From positions 806,001-870,000 of the forward strand of contig NZ_NEVK01000003.1 of assembly GCF_002261265.1 (NCBI RefSeq): 64,000 bases of DNA, given 5' to 3'. Source of the stretch: Bordetella genomosp. 7. Its GTDB lineage: Bacteria > Pseudomonadota > Gammaproteobacteria > Burkholderiales > Burkholderiaceae_B. This document shows, in pieces, positions 1 to 7,681 of this stretch. The position numbers were made by a program, and so were the translations under genes. Each line of letters opens with the position of its first letter. Position 1 is the first letter of the stretch. The notes under the pieces are model-generated. The model saw only the letters and a list, made by a program, of their open reading frames with translations, searched no databases and was not told the DNA's origin.

Positions 1-1
1 G

Positions 2-211
2 GGCGGCGATGGCGCCAGCGCCGTATTGGCCGCACTGCAGGCCGGCGGCATCGCACTGGTGGACGAGGTGATGGGCGGCGTGCCCCTGGGCACGCTTACC
101 GGCGGCAGGGCCGCCGGGCTACCCATTGTGACCAAGGCCGGCGGCTTTGGCACTGACGATGTATTGATCCGGGCCGCGCGTGCGGTCCGCGAACGGAGGT
201 TTCCCGCATGA
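2..211 (+). CDS. C-terminal end of a four-carbon acid sugar kinase (DUF1537 family), cut by the window edge
   Basis: Only the last 69 codons are present; the frame is open from base 2 with no start. The residues resemble the nucleotide-binding C-terminal domain of DUF1537 kinases (OtnK/DtnK type), which phosphorylate D-threonate, D-erythronate or related four-carbon acids: a glycine-rich GGDGAS turn, a VPLGTLTGG strand and a TKAGGFG segment before the end. The stop codon overlaps the ATG of the next gene (ATGA), which implies translational coupling. Family knowledge: these kinases normally sit beside a PdxA-like dehydrogenase acting on their product, and that is the arrangement here. The substrate cannot be read from this fragment. 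Confidence 0.75.
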   Translation, partial: GGDGASAVLAALQAGGIALVDEVMGGVPLGTLTGGRAAGLPIVTKAGGFGTDDVLIRAARAVRERRFPA

Positions 212-1263
212 CACAAGACGCAACGCCTGTCCGCATTCCTACTCTGGCCGTTACGCTGGGCGACGTCGCCGGCATCGGGCCGGAAATCACCGCAAAGATG
301 CTGCTGGGCCATGACGACCTGCGGCAGAAGGCCCGCCTGGTGGTGGTAGGCGATGCGGGCGCGATGCGCAAGGCTGCGCTGGCCCTGGGCGCCGACGCAT
401 CGCGCGTGCGGGTGGTCGAAGGGCCCGAGCAGGTGCAGAACACACCGGGCACGATCGAGATCATCCAGGCTGGTCCGACGCTCGAGCATGTGCCGCCAGG
501 CGAACTCAGCGCCGACGCCGGCGACGGTTCGGTGCGCTTTGTCACCACCGCCTGCGCGCTGGCCCGCGCGGGACGCATCGACGGCATCGTCACCGCGCCC
601 CTGAACAAGGCGGCCATGCACCTGGCGGGCCACAAGTGGCCCGGCCATACCGAGTTGCTGGCACACGAGTTCGGCGTCAAGACATTTTCATTGGTGCTTT
701 CGGCGGGCGACCTGTACATCTTCCATGCCACGACCCACGTGTCGTTGCGGCAGGCCATCGAAGACGTCAACCCGCAGCGCATGCGCGCCGTGCTGCGGCT
801 GGCCGGATCGTTCGCTCGCGCGCTCGGGCGCGGCGACGAGCCCGTGGCCGTGGCAGGCCTGAACCCCCACGCAGGGGAAAACGGCATTTTCGGCACCGAA
901 GACGCCGACATCCTGGCCCCTGCCGTGGCCGAGGCCAACGCGGCGGGCATCCGCGCCGCCGGCCCCATCCCCGCAGACGCCTTGTTCCCGCAGGCCGTGC
1001 GCGGCAAATGGAAATTCGTCATCGCCTGCTATCACGACCAGGGCCATGCGCCGTTCAAGTCGGTGTATGGCGATGACGGCGTCAACATCACCGTGGGGCT
1101 GCCGGTGGTGCGCGTGTCGGTCGACCACGGCACGGCGTTCGACATCGCCGGCAAGGGCATCGCCCGCGAAGAAAGCCTGGTGCTGGCTGCCGAACGCGCC
1201 GCCCATCTGGCCCCGGGCTGGTCGCATGTATGGGAAACTGCGCGCTCCACCACCGGAGACTGA
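208..1263 (+). CDS. pdxA2: PdxA-family dehydrogenase, probably 4-phospho-D-threonate/D-erythronate dehydrogenase
   Basis: 351 residues, full length for PdxA-type NAD-dependent dehydrogenases. Seen: GDVAGIGPEI at about 18-27 and the three family metal-binding histidines in TTHVSL (H177), NPHAGE (H221) and YHDQGHA (H276), followed by VDHGTAFDIAGKG. The ATG overlaps the stop of the upstream DUF1537 kinase and a GntR regulator follows 4 bases later, so the three look like one operon. Known: PdxA of vitamin B6 synthesis oxidises 4-phosphohydroxythreonine, while PdxA2 paralogues paired with DUF1537 kinases oxidise and decarboxylate four-carbon acid phosphates toward dihydroxyacetone phosphate. The context favours the catabolic role; the biosynthetic role is not excluded because the sequence motifs are shared. 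Confidence 0.85.
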   Translation: MTQDATPVRIPTLAVTLGDVAGIGPEITAKMLLGHDDLRQKARLVVVGDAGAMRKAALALGADASRVRVVEGPEQVQNTPGTIEIIQAGPTLEHVPPGELSADAGDGSVRFVTTACALARAGRIDGIVTAPLNKAAMHLAGHKWPGHTELLAHEFGVKTFSLVLSAGDLYIFHATTHVSLRQAIEDVNPQRMRAVLRLAGSFARALGRGDEPVAVAGLNPHAGENGIFGTEDADILAPAVAEANAAGIRAAGPIPADALFPQAVRGKWKFVIACYHDQGHAPFKSVYGDDGVNITVGLPVVRVSVDHGTAFDIAGKGIAREESLVLAAERAAHLAPGWSHVWETARSTTGD

Positions 1264-1267
1264 TTCC

Positions 1268-2173
1268 ATGGCGTTTGCCGCCGAACCCGAGGGGCCGGTT
1301 GACCGGTCCAGCACTCAACCCCTGCACGTCCAGGTGGCTCAGGCCTTGCGCCGCGACATCCGCGAACTGCAGTGGGCGCCGGGCACCGTCCTGCCCAGCG
1401 AGGCGGCATTGTGCAGGCAATTCGGGGTGGCGCGCAGCGTAGTCCGGCAGGCGCTCGCGGCGCTGGTGGCCGAAGGCCTGATCCACCGCGAGCCCGGCCG
1501 CGCACCCACGGTGGCCCCGGCACGCGAGCACCACCGCATGGTGCAGCGTTCCACAGGGCTGTTTGAGCAGTTCGCCCACACAGGCACCACGCTTCTCACA
1601 CGCGTGCTGCGTTTCGAACCGGCCGAGCCGCCTGCCGAGGTCGCGGCATTCTTCAATACCCCCGAGACTCTGGTGCTCGAGCGGCTGCGGCGCGTCGACG
1701 ATGAGCCTCTGGCGTTCGTGCGCACATGGCTGCCGCGCGCCCGCCTGCCGGGGCTGTCCGCCGGGCACCTGCAGGATGCATCGCTGCATCGTACGCTGGC
1801 GCTGCGGTACGGCCTGCATCCCGGCCGCGGCCGCAACCGCATACGCGCCGTGGCGGCCGATGCCGCCCTTGCGGCCGAATTGCAGGTGCCCGCCGGCAGC
1901 CCGCTGTTGATGCTGGAAGGGCAGGGGTACGACCAGCACGGCCAGCCCCTCGAGTGGTTTACTACCTGGCATCGCGCCGAAAAACTGGTGTTCGATGTCG
2001 ACGTGGGCCCGGCCGGCGAACAGATCCATGCCGCGCTTCCCGGGGCGTCCGGCGGCAATGCGGCGGGCGATGCCGCGGCGCAGAGTCCACAGGGGCTCGA
2101 ATCGCTCGAGGCCAACCTGCGCTCGGCGCTGGATACGGTACGCAGGCTGCGCGCCCAGACGGCCGGGGGCTGA
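1268..2173 (+). CDS. GntR-family (HutC/UTRA type) transcriptional regulator
   Basis: 301 residues from the ATG four bases after the dehydrogenase stop; an upstream in-frame extension overlaps that gene and is rejected. An N-terminal winged helix (about 15-85) carries the typical LPSEAALCRQFGVARSVVRQ segment, and the rest (about 100-250) fits the UTRA ligand-binding fold (FEQFAHTGTTL, ARLPGLS, LLMLEGQGYD). Inference: it senses a four-carbon acid or its phosphate and controls the kinase-dehydrogenase genes in front of it. The C-terminal 50 residues are alanine- and glycine-rich and unlike the family core. Confidence 0.85.
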   Translation: MAFAAEPEGPVDRSSTQPLHVQVAQALRRDIRELQWAPGTVLPSEAALCRQFGVARSVVRQALAALVAEGLIHREPGRAPTVAPAREHHRMVQRSTGLFEQFAHTGTTLLTRVLRFEPAEPPAEVAAFFNTPETLVLERLRRVDDEPLAFVRTWLPRARLPGLSAGHLQDASLHRTLALRYGLHPGRGRNRIRAVAADAALAAELQVPAGSPLLMLEGQGYDQHGQPLEWFTTWHRAEKLVFDVDVGPAGEQIHAALPGASGGNAAGDAAAQSPQGLESLEANLRSALDTVRRLRAQTAGG

Positions 2174-2230
2174 TGCGCCGACGCGCAGTGGTATGCTTTG
2201 CGACCACATGTCCGACTGCCATCTGCCGCC

Positions 2231-3103
2231 ATGACCGCACGCATTGCCAGCCTGCACATCTACCCCATCAAATCGTGCGCCGCCATTGATCTGGCCGAAT
2301 CTCCGATCGACCGCGCCGGCCTGGCCGGCGACCGGCGCTGGATGATTCTGACCGCGCAGGGGCAATTCATGACGCAGCGCCAATGGCCGGCCATGGCCCT
2401 GATCCGGCCTGCCATCACCGCCGACAGTCTTGAACTGCGCGCGCCCGGCATGCCGGCGCTCAGTATTGCGCTCGACGGCTCGCAACTGGGCGAGGCCGTG
2501 CGTCCCGTCACGGTCTGGAAAGACACCGTCCCGGCGCGCCAGGAAAGCCCCCAGGCGGCGGCGTGGCTCAGCGAGGTGCTGGGCCAGAACTGCATACTGG
2601 TGAAGATCGACGCGCAGGCCCAGCGGCCCGCACGCGCCGAATGGGTCGACCGCTGGCGGGCCGCGCATCCGGACCTCGCGGCCGCCTTTGACGGAGACCA
2701 CGATTTCGGGTTTGCCGACGGCTTCCCGCTGCTGATCGCCAACCAGGCTTCGCTCGATGAGCTGAATCAACGGCTGGCGGCCCAGGGGCATCCCGCCGTG
2801 CCCATGAACCGCTTCCGGCCCAATATCGTGATTCAGGGCGGATGGGAAGCCTACGACGAAGACCACACCGCCCTGGTGTCGGCCAACGGCGTCGACATGG
2901 CGCTGGTCAAGCCGTGCACGCGTTGCCCCATGCCCAATATCGACCAGCAGACTGCTCAGCGCTACGACGAACCCGGGCGCACGCTGGCCACATACCGCAA
3001 GTTCGACATCGGTGTCGTGTTCGGGCAGAACGCCATCGTCAGCGCAGCGCCGGGCGCCCGCCTGCGGGTAGGCGACCCGGTCGAGATCGAACTGGATTTC
3101 TAG
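2231..3103 (+). CDS. MOSC-domain protein (YcbX-like)
   Basis: 290 residues from the ATG at 2231; an 11-residue upstream extension is possible but less like the family. The N-terminal MOSC beta-barrel domain starts at once (IASLHIYPIKSC, then GLAGDRRWMILT), and the C-terminal MOSC domain carries the family motif CTRCPMPNIDQQT, whose cysteine is the proposed molybdenum-cofactor sulfur ligand. Family members such as YcbX reduce N-hydroxylated compounds in the cytosol with molybdenum cofactor and an electron donor. No donor domain is fused here. The iron-sulfur flavin reductase gene at 3650 lies close by, but the pairing is only a suggestion. The gene is convergent with the exporter gene that follows. 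Confidence 0.85.
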   Translation: MTARIASLHIYPIKSCAAIDLAESPIDRAGLAGDRRWMILTAQGQFMTQRQWPAMALIRPAITADSLELRAPGMPALSIALDGSQLGEAVRPVTVWKDTVPARQESPQAAAWLSEVLGQNCILVKIDAQAQRPARAEWVDRWRAAHPDLAAAFDGDHDFGFADGFPLLIANQASLDELNQRLAAQGHPAVPMNRFRPNIVIQGGWEAYDEDHTALVSANGVDMALVKPCTRCPMPNIDQQTAQRYDEPGRTLATYRKFDIGVVFGQNAIVSAAPGARLRVGDPVEIELDF

Positions 3104-3125
3104 CGCTGACGCGCGGGCGTCCTGC

Positions 3126-3440
3126 TCAGGTCGAGAGCTTCAGCCCCACCAGGCCGGCTGCAATCAGCAGCACGCTGACCACCCGCATGGTCGACACGGC
3201 TTCGCCGAACAGCACGATGCCCGAGATGAATGCCCCCAGCGCGCCTATCCCCACCCATACCGCGTACGCCGTGCCCAGGGGCAGGCTCTTCATCGCGACG
3301 GACAACAGCCAGACGCTGACCACCATGCTGACGAGTGTGATGGCCGAAGGAATCAGGCGGGTGAATCCATGCGTGTATTTCAGGCCGACCGCCCACACTA
3401 CTTCAAACAGCCCCGCCAAAACGAGAATGACCCAGGTCAT
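3126..3440 (-). CDS. gdx: Guanidinium exporter of the SMR family (Gdx, formerly SugE)
   Basis: 104 residues from the ATG at 3440. That start matches the usual SugE beginning ([10 protein letters not shown]) and has a GGGG ribosome-binding site six bases upstream; an ATG at 3452 lacks one. Four hydrophobic helices fill the protein. Helix 1 holds the conserved glutamate and tryptophan ([15 protein letters not shown]), and [14 protein letters not shown] follows, the signature separating SugE/Gdx from EmrE-type drug pumps. Known: Gdx proteins export guanidinium by proton antiport as dual-topology dimers in the inner membrane. The upstream guanidine-II riboswitch supports this function independently. 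The gene is monocistronic and convergent with the MOSC gene. Confidence 0.95.
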   Translation of the reverse strand: MTWVILVLAGLFEVVWAVGLKYTHGFTRLIPSAITLVSMVVSVWLLSVAMKSLPLGTAYAVWVGIGALGAFISGIVLFGEAVSTMRVVSVLLIAAGLVGLKLST

Positions 3441-3480
3441 GCTTAACCCCATTTGAAAGCTGCCGGCTGGCGCCGGCGGT

Positions 3481-3544
3481 GGGGTCGTCCCCGGGAAAGA
3501 TGCCGCCAGCCGTGGCCGGGGGCGGCGCCGGGCCGTCCCGGCGC
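3481..3544 (-). promoter_or_regulatory. Guanidine-II (mini-ykkC) riboswitch controlling gdx
   Basis: On the minus strand there are two GC-rich hairpins with the diagnostic ACGR tetraloops. The first (3544-3525) is GCGCCGGG-ACGG-CCCGGCGC, a perfect 8-bp stem. The second (3492-3481) is GGGG-ACGA-CCCC. A 32-base linker separates them. This is the known guanidine-II architecture, in which each loop contributes to guanidinium binding. The CCCC arm of the second hairpin could alternatively pair with the GGGG ribosome-binding site (3450-3447), giving an on-switch of translation; that mechanism is inferred. Confidence 0.88.
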
Positions 3545-3551
3545 GCTAAAA

Positions 3552-3557
3552 ATTATA
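3552..3557 (-). promoter_or_regulatory. Probable -10 element (TATAAT) for gdx
   Basis: The minus strand reads TATAAT eight bases before the first riboswitch hairpin, placing the transcript start at the edge of the riboswitch. No good -35 hexamer lies 17 bases further upstream. Confidence 0.5.
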
Positions 3558-3649
3558 GAATACCCAATTGACCGCCGGTTGCGGGCAGGCGCGCCCGCGC
3601 CCGAATGCAACGCCGGGCGCCGCGCATTGGATTTTTACAGATGGTCCCC

Positions 3650-4693
3650 ATGAGTTTCCAGGTCACCGTACAACCCAGCCAGCATCAGTTTTCCGCCGAG
3701 CCCGGCCAGACCGTGCTCGATGCCGCCCTGGCCGCCGGGATCGTGCTGCCCTACAGCTGCCGCAACGGCGCTTGTTCGACCTGCAAGGGCAAGGTTATTT
3801 CGGGCCAGGCCGATGCGGGCGAGTATCCCGCGCAGATTCTGTCGCCCGAAGAACTGGCGCAGGGCTACACCTTGTTTTGCCAGGCCCGGCCGCAGTCGGA
3901 CCTGGTCATCGAATCCACGGAAGTCCGGCTGGCCAGCGACATCCAGATCCGCAAACTGCCGGCGCGCGTGCAGGCCATGGAACTGGCCGCGCCCGATGTC
4001 ACCGTGCTGCGCCTGCAACTGCCGGCGGCCGAACCATTCCGTTATTACGCCGGGCAGTACATCGAGGTCATTCTCAAAGACGGCAAGCGCCGCAGCTATT
4101 CCATGGCCAGCCCGCCGCACGCAGGCAGTCCGATCGAACTGCACCTGCGCCACATGCCGGGGGGCGTCTTCACCGACCACGTGTTCGGCGCCGGCGACAC
4201 CCAGATGAAGGTACGGGAAATCCTGCGTCTGGAAGGCCCGTTCGGTTCTTTCTTCCTGCGCGAAGACAGCGACAAGCCCATTATCCTGCTGGCCAGCGGC
4301 ACCGGCTTTGCGCCCGTGAAGGCGATTGTCGAGCACATGGCTCACCATGGCATACGTCGTCCCGTGGCGCTGTACTGGGGCGGGCGCCGCCCGCGCGACC
4401 TGTACATGCACGAGCTGGCGCAGTCCTGGGCCCGGACACTGCCCGATTTTCAATATGTGCCAGTGGTGTCCGATGGTCTTCCGGAAGACGGCTGGACGGG
4501 CCGCACCGGCTTCGTGCACCAGGCCGTGCTGCAGGATCATCCCGATCTGTCCGGATACCAGGTATATGCGTGCGGCGCGCCGGTCATGGTCGATGCCGCG
4601 CGGCGCGAATTTTCCGCCCAATGCGGCCTACCGGAAGACGAGTTCTACGCCGATGCATTTACGTCCGAGGCCGACCTGGCCCGCGCCGGCTGA
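3650..4693 (+). CDS. Ferredoxin-flavin oxidoreductase (CDP-6-deoxy-3,4-glucoseen reductase type)
   Basis: 347 residues from the ATG at 3650; upstream in-frame ATGs at 3605 and 3641 are less like the family. Three domains appear in order. A plant-type [2Fe-2S] ferredoxin domain has C37, C42, C45 and C77 (SCRNGACSTCKG, then LFCQARP). An FAD domain has RRSYSMAS at 147-154. An NAD(P) domain has LLASGTGFAPVKA at about 213-225 and a C-terminal YACGAPVMV. Such reductases pass electrons from NAD(P)H to a partner oxygenase, deoxysugar enzyme or similar. Annotation as the deoxysugar (AscD) type is conventional, but no deoxysugar genes lie nearby, so the partner is unknown. Cytosolic. Confidence 0.85.
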   Translation: MSFQVTVQPSQHQFSAEPGQTVLDAALAAGIVLPYSCRNGACSTCKGKVISGQADAGEYPAQILSPEELAQGYTLFCQARPQSDLVIESTEVRLASDIQIRKLPARVQAMELAAPDVTVLRLQLPAAEPFRYYAGQYIEVILKDGKRRSYSMASPPHAGSPIELHLRHMPGGVFTDHVFGAGDTQMKVREILRLEGPFGSFFLREDSDKPIILLASGTGFAPVKAIVEHMAHHGIRRPVALYWGGRRPRDLYMHELAQSWARTLPDFQYVPVVSDGLPEDGWTGRTGFVHQAVLQDHPDLSGYQVYACGAPVMVDAARREFSAQCGLPEDEFYADAFTSEADLARAG

Positions 4694-4737
4694 AGCCGAC
4701 GGCGCAGGCCGGTCGGAAACGTCCGGCTGCAACTGGA

Positions 4738-4773
4738 TACGCCCCCTTTGTTTATGTTGTAGGCGGGGGCGTA
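4738..4773. repeat. 9-bp inverted repeat between the reductase gene and dadA
   Basis: TACGCCCCC (4738-4746) and GGGGGCGTA (4765-4773) are perfect inverted repeats separated by 18 bases. No T-run follows, so it is not a canonical terminator; it could be an operator or an mRNA hairpin. Confidence 0.4.
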
Positions 4774-4873
4774 CCGACGCAGTACACTGCCGCACCGGCA
4801 TTCCTACAGGATCGAGCCGTGGCCGCAGGGAGATCGTCTCTTTGCGGCGCGCGGGGCAAGGAGCAAGTCGCGC

Positions 4874-6130
4874 ATGAAAGTAGCGGTATTGGGTAGCGGC
4901 ATCATCGGCATTTCCAGCGCATGGTGGCTGCGCCAGGCGGGTCACGACGTCGTGGTCGTTGAACGCCGCAGCGGCCCCGCCCAGGAAACCAGCCTGGCCA
5001 ACGGAGGCCAGATTTCCGTGTCCTATGCCGAACCCTGGGCCAATCCGCAGGCGCCACTGAAGCTCCTCAAGTGGCTGTTCCAGGACGACGCACCCCTGCT
5101 GTTCCGTCCGCAACTGGATTGGCGCCAATGGATGTGGGGCCTGGCGTTTCTGCGTGAATGCATGCCGGGCCGGCTCGCGCCCAACATCCGGGCGATGGTC
5201 CGGCTTGCCGAATACAGCCGCGCCACGCTTCAGGCCATGCGTGCCGAACTGGCCATTCCGTACGATCACCTCGAACGCGGCATTCTCAATTTCTACCGCG
5301 ACCCCCACGAGTTCGAAATTTCGCAGAAAGCCGCCGGCCTGATGCGCGATTTCGGCGTCGAGCGCCGCGTCGTCACGGCCGACGAAGTGGTTGCCATCGA
5401 ACCGGCGCTGGCGGCTCACCGGGCCACCATCGTCGGCGGCGACTACACCCCCGAAGACGAAAGCGGCGACGTGCATCTGTTTACGGCCGGCCTGGCGCAG
5501 CGATGCGAGGCTGCCGGCGTCGAGTTCCGCTACGGCACCAGCGTCACGCGCCTGGTGACCGGGGGCGGCCAGGTCGAGGCCATCGAAGTCATTCAGCCCG
5601 ACGGCAGCTACGGCCGCATCGCGGCCGACGCCTACGTGGTGGCGCTGGGCAGTTTCAGCCCCAGGCTGGTCAGGCCCCTGGGCGTGCCATGCAATGTATA
5701 CCCGGCCAAGGGTTACTCGGCCACTTTCGATATCCGCGATCCGGCGCGCGCGCCGGTGGTCAGCCTTACCGACAGCAGTCACAAGGTCGTGTTCACGCGC
5801 CTGGGCAACCGCCTGCGCATGGCCGGCACGGCAGAACTGTCGGGCTATTCGCGCGAATTGAACACCGGCCGTTGCCAGGCCATGGCGCGCCTGGCGCGCG
5901 AACTGTTTCCCGACGCGCTCGACTTCGAGAGCGTCAGCTATTGGTCGGGCCTGCGCCCGTCCACTCCTTCGAACGTGCCCCTGGTCGGCCGCACCCGCAT
6001 CCCCAACCTGTACCTGAATACAGGCCACGGTACGCTGGGCTGGACCATGGGCGTCGGTTCGGGCCGGGCGCTGGCCGATCTGCTCAGCGGACGCCGGCCC
6101 GAGCCCGAATTTCCTTTTCTTGGTTCGTAA
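4874..6130 (+). CDS. dadA: D-amino acid dehydrogenase (DadA family)
   Basis: 418 residues, normal for the DadA flavoprotein, with an AGGAG ribosome-binding site about eight bases before the ATG. The N-terminus has the dinucleotide-binding GSGIIG (7-12) and the characteristic QETSLANGGQISVSYAEPW; the C-terminus has SYWSGLRPSTPSNVPLVG and NTGHGTLGWTMG. Known: DadA oxidatively deaminates D-alanine and other D-amino acids to 2-oxo acids, passing electrons to the membrane quinone pool. No alanine racemase or Lrp-type regulator is adjacent. The gene is followed after only three bases by a periplasmic binding protein, so the two are probably cotranscribed. Confidence 0.9.
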   Translation: MKVAVLGSGIIGISSAWWLRQAGHDVVVVERRSGPAQETSLANGGQISVSYAEPWANPQAPLKLLKWLFQDDAPLLFRPQLDWRQWMWGLAFLRECMPGRLAPNIRAMVRLAEYSRATLQAMRAELAIPYDHLERGILNFYRDPHEFEISQKAAGLMRDFGVERRVVTADEVVAIEPALAAHRATIVGGDYTPEDESGDVHLFTAGLAQRCEAAGVEFRYGTSVTRLVTGGGQVEAIEVIQPDGSYGRIAADAYVVALGSFSPRLVRPLGVPCNVYPAKGYSATFDIRDPARAPVVSLTDSSHKVVFTRLGNRLRMAGTAELSGYSRELNTGRCQAMARLARELFPDALDFESVSYWSGLRPSTPSNVPLVGRTRIPNLYLNTGHGTLGWTMGVGSGRALADLLSGRRPEPEFPFLGS

Positions 6131-6133
6131 CCT

Positions 6134-7465
6134 ATGAAGACATTGCAACTGGCGGGCCTGGCCCGCGCACTGGTGGCCAGTCGGCGTACCTGGGTATTCG
6201 GCGCGGCGCTGGCCGTCGCGGGCGCAGCGCACGGCGCCGACGTCGAGATCGAGGTCTGGCACACGCTGTCCGGCCCCAACAAGGCCGAGTTCGAAAAGCT
6301 TGCCAAGAAATACAACAAAGAACAAAAAGAAGTCAGCGTCGAATTGCGCGACTTCCCCACCGAACAGGCGCTGCAGCAAGCGGCGGCCGATGCGCTGAAG
6401 AAAAAGAAGGGGCCCAACCTGATTCAGCTGTCCGATAACCGTTCACCCGAAGTGGTATCGGACCACAAGGCCATCCTGCCGCTGCATCAGTTGCTGGCGC
6501 GCTACCCCATCAAAGACCTCAACTGGTTCCTGCCGTCTACGTCGAGCTTCACGCGGGATGCCAAGGGGCGCTTGCTGGCCTTTCCCTGGATGGCCGAAGT
6601 GCCCATGATGTTCTACAACCTGTCGTACTACAAAAAGGCGGGGCTCGACCCCAACCGCCCGCCGCGCACCTGGGCCGACTTGCAGGGCGACCTTCTCAAG
6701 CTGCGCGACGTGGCCAATATCGAATGCCCGTATGCATCCAGCAACCAGGTCAAGGTGCACCTGGAAAACCTCGCGCCGGTGAACAAGCAGGCGTTCACCA
6801 GCAACGACAACGGCCTGGCCTCCTCCAAGGCTGCTCCCACGCTGCGTTTCGACACCTTGTACATGCGCCATGTGTCGCTCATGGTCAGCTGGAAGCGATC
6901 GCTGCTCTTCACGGCCCATTCCGACGATAACGAAAGCGACAAGCTGTTCGCCAAGGGCGAATGCGCCGTGCTGACGTCGGGATCGGGCGCCGCAGGCCTG
7001 TTCATGAATACGCGTTCGCTGTCCTTCGGCGTTGCACCGTTGCCGTATTACGACCAGGTCACCAAAGAAGCCGGCGCGCCGTTCATCAGCGGTTCGGCAC
7101 TGTGGGCGATCGAAGGCCATTCGCAGGCCCAGGAAAAGGCCACGGCCCAATTCCTGGCATGGCTCGCCAAGCCGGTCATCGCCGCCGAATGGCATCAGCG
7201 CACAGGCTATCTGCCGCTGACCGACGCGGCCTTCCGCGCCGCCGATGTGTCGTTCTACAACAAGGTGCCGGGCGCGCAGGCCATCGTGCAATCCATGGTC
7301 GGGAAAGCGCCCCAGACCAGCCGCGGCTTCCGCATGGCCAATTACGACCGCGTCGAAGTCGTGCTCAACCAGGAACTGAACGAAGCCCTCGAAGGCAAGA
7401 CCCCGCCTGTGGCGGCATTGAACCGCGCCGCCGATCAGGCGCGCAAGCTGGCGCAGCAGCGCTAG
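6134..7465 (+). CDS. Periplasmic solute-binding protein, UgpB-like (ABC family 1)
   Basis: 443 residues with a Sec signal peptide: positive start, hydrophobic core near 21-31, probable cleavage near 34 (AAHG/AD). The mature start EIEVWHTLSGPNKAEFEKL and the GRLLAFPWMAEVPMMFYN segment are typical of family-1 extracellular solute-binding proteins of the UgpB (glycerol-3-phosphate) type. No permease or ATPase gene is nearby, so it must work with a transporter encoded elsewhere, or its membrane genes have been lost. It starts three bases after dadA and is followed by a strong terminator, which suggests a two-gene operon. The ligand is unknown. Confidence 0.8.
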   Translation: MKTLQLAGLARALVASRRTWVFGAALAVAGAAHGADVEIEVWHTLSGPNKAEFEKLAKKYNKEQKEVSVELRDFPTEQALQQAAADALKKKKGPNLIQLSDNRSPEVVSDHKAILPLHQLLARYPIKDLNWFLPSTSSFTRDAKGRLLAFPWMAEVPMMFYNLSYYKKAGLDPNRPPRTWADLQGDLLKLRDVANIECPYASSNQVKVHLENLAPVNKQAFTSNDNGLASSKAAPTLRFDTLYMRHVSLMVSWKRSLLFTAHSDDNESDKLFAKGECAVLTSGSGAAGLFMNTRSLSFGVAPLPYYDQVTKEAGAPFISGSALWAIEGHSQAQEKATAQFLAWLAKPVIAAEWHQRTGYLPLTDAAFRAADVSFYNKVPGAQAIVQSMVGKAPQTSRGFRMANYDRVEVVLNQELNEALEGKTPPVAALNRAADQARKLAQQR

Positions 7466-7514
7466 CCGGCGGCGGGCCGGGCGGCCGCGTCCGCCACGGT
7501 CCGTCGTACGCATG

Positions 7515-7542
7515 CAACCGGCCTGCAGGGCCGGTTTTTTTT
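7515..7542 (+). terminator. Rho-independent terminator after the dadA-binding protein operon
   Basis: The stem ACCGGCC / GGGCCGGT with a short TGCA loop is followed by a run of eight T. It lies 50 bases past the stop. Confidence 0.85.
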
Positions 7543-7681
7543 GGGGGGGCTGCAATGGTTCCTGCGTGTCGAGTGAGCAAAAAGCTCCGTTCGTATATGT
7601 CTGTCTAGGCGCCTTCTGCAAGGCGCGCCACCATGCCGTCTACGCGCTCCAACCCGAAGCGCGATTCCGATCAGGACGAGC

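Noticed and set aside
1088-2866. 592-residue open frame on the minus strand
   Set aside because: It lies opposite well-supported GntR and MOSC genes, is rich in Arg/Gly/His/Pro as expected of GC-rich antisense frames and has no recognisable motif.
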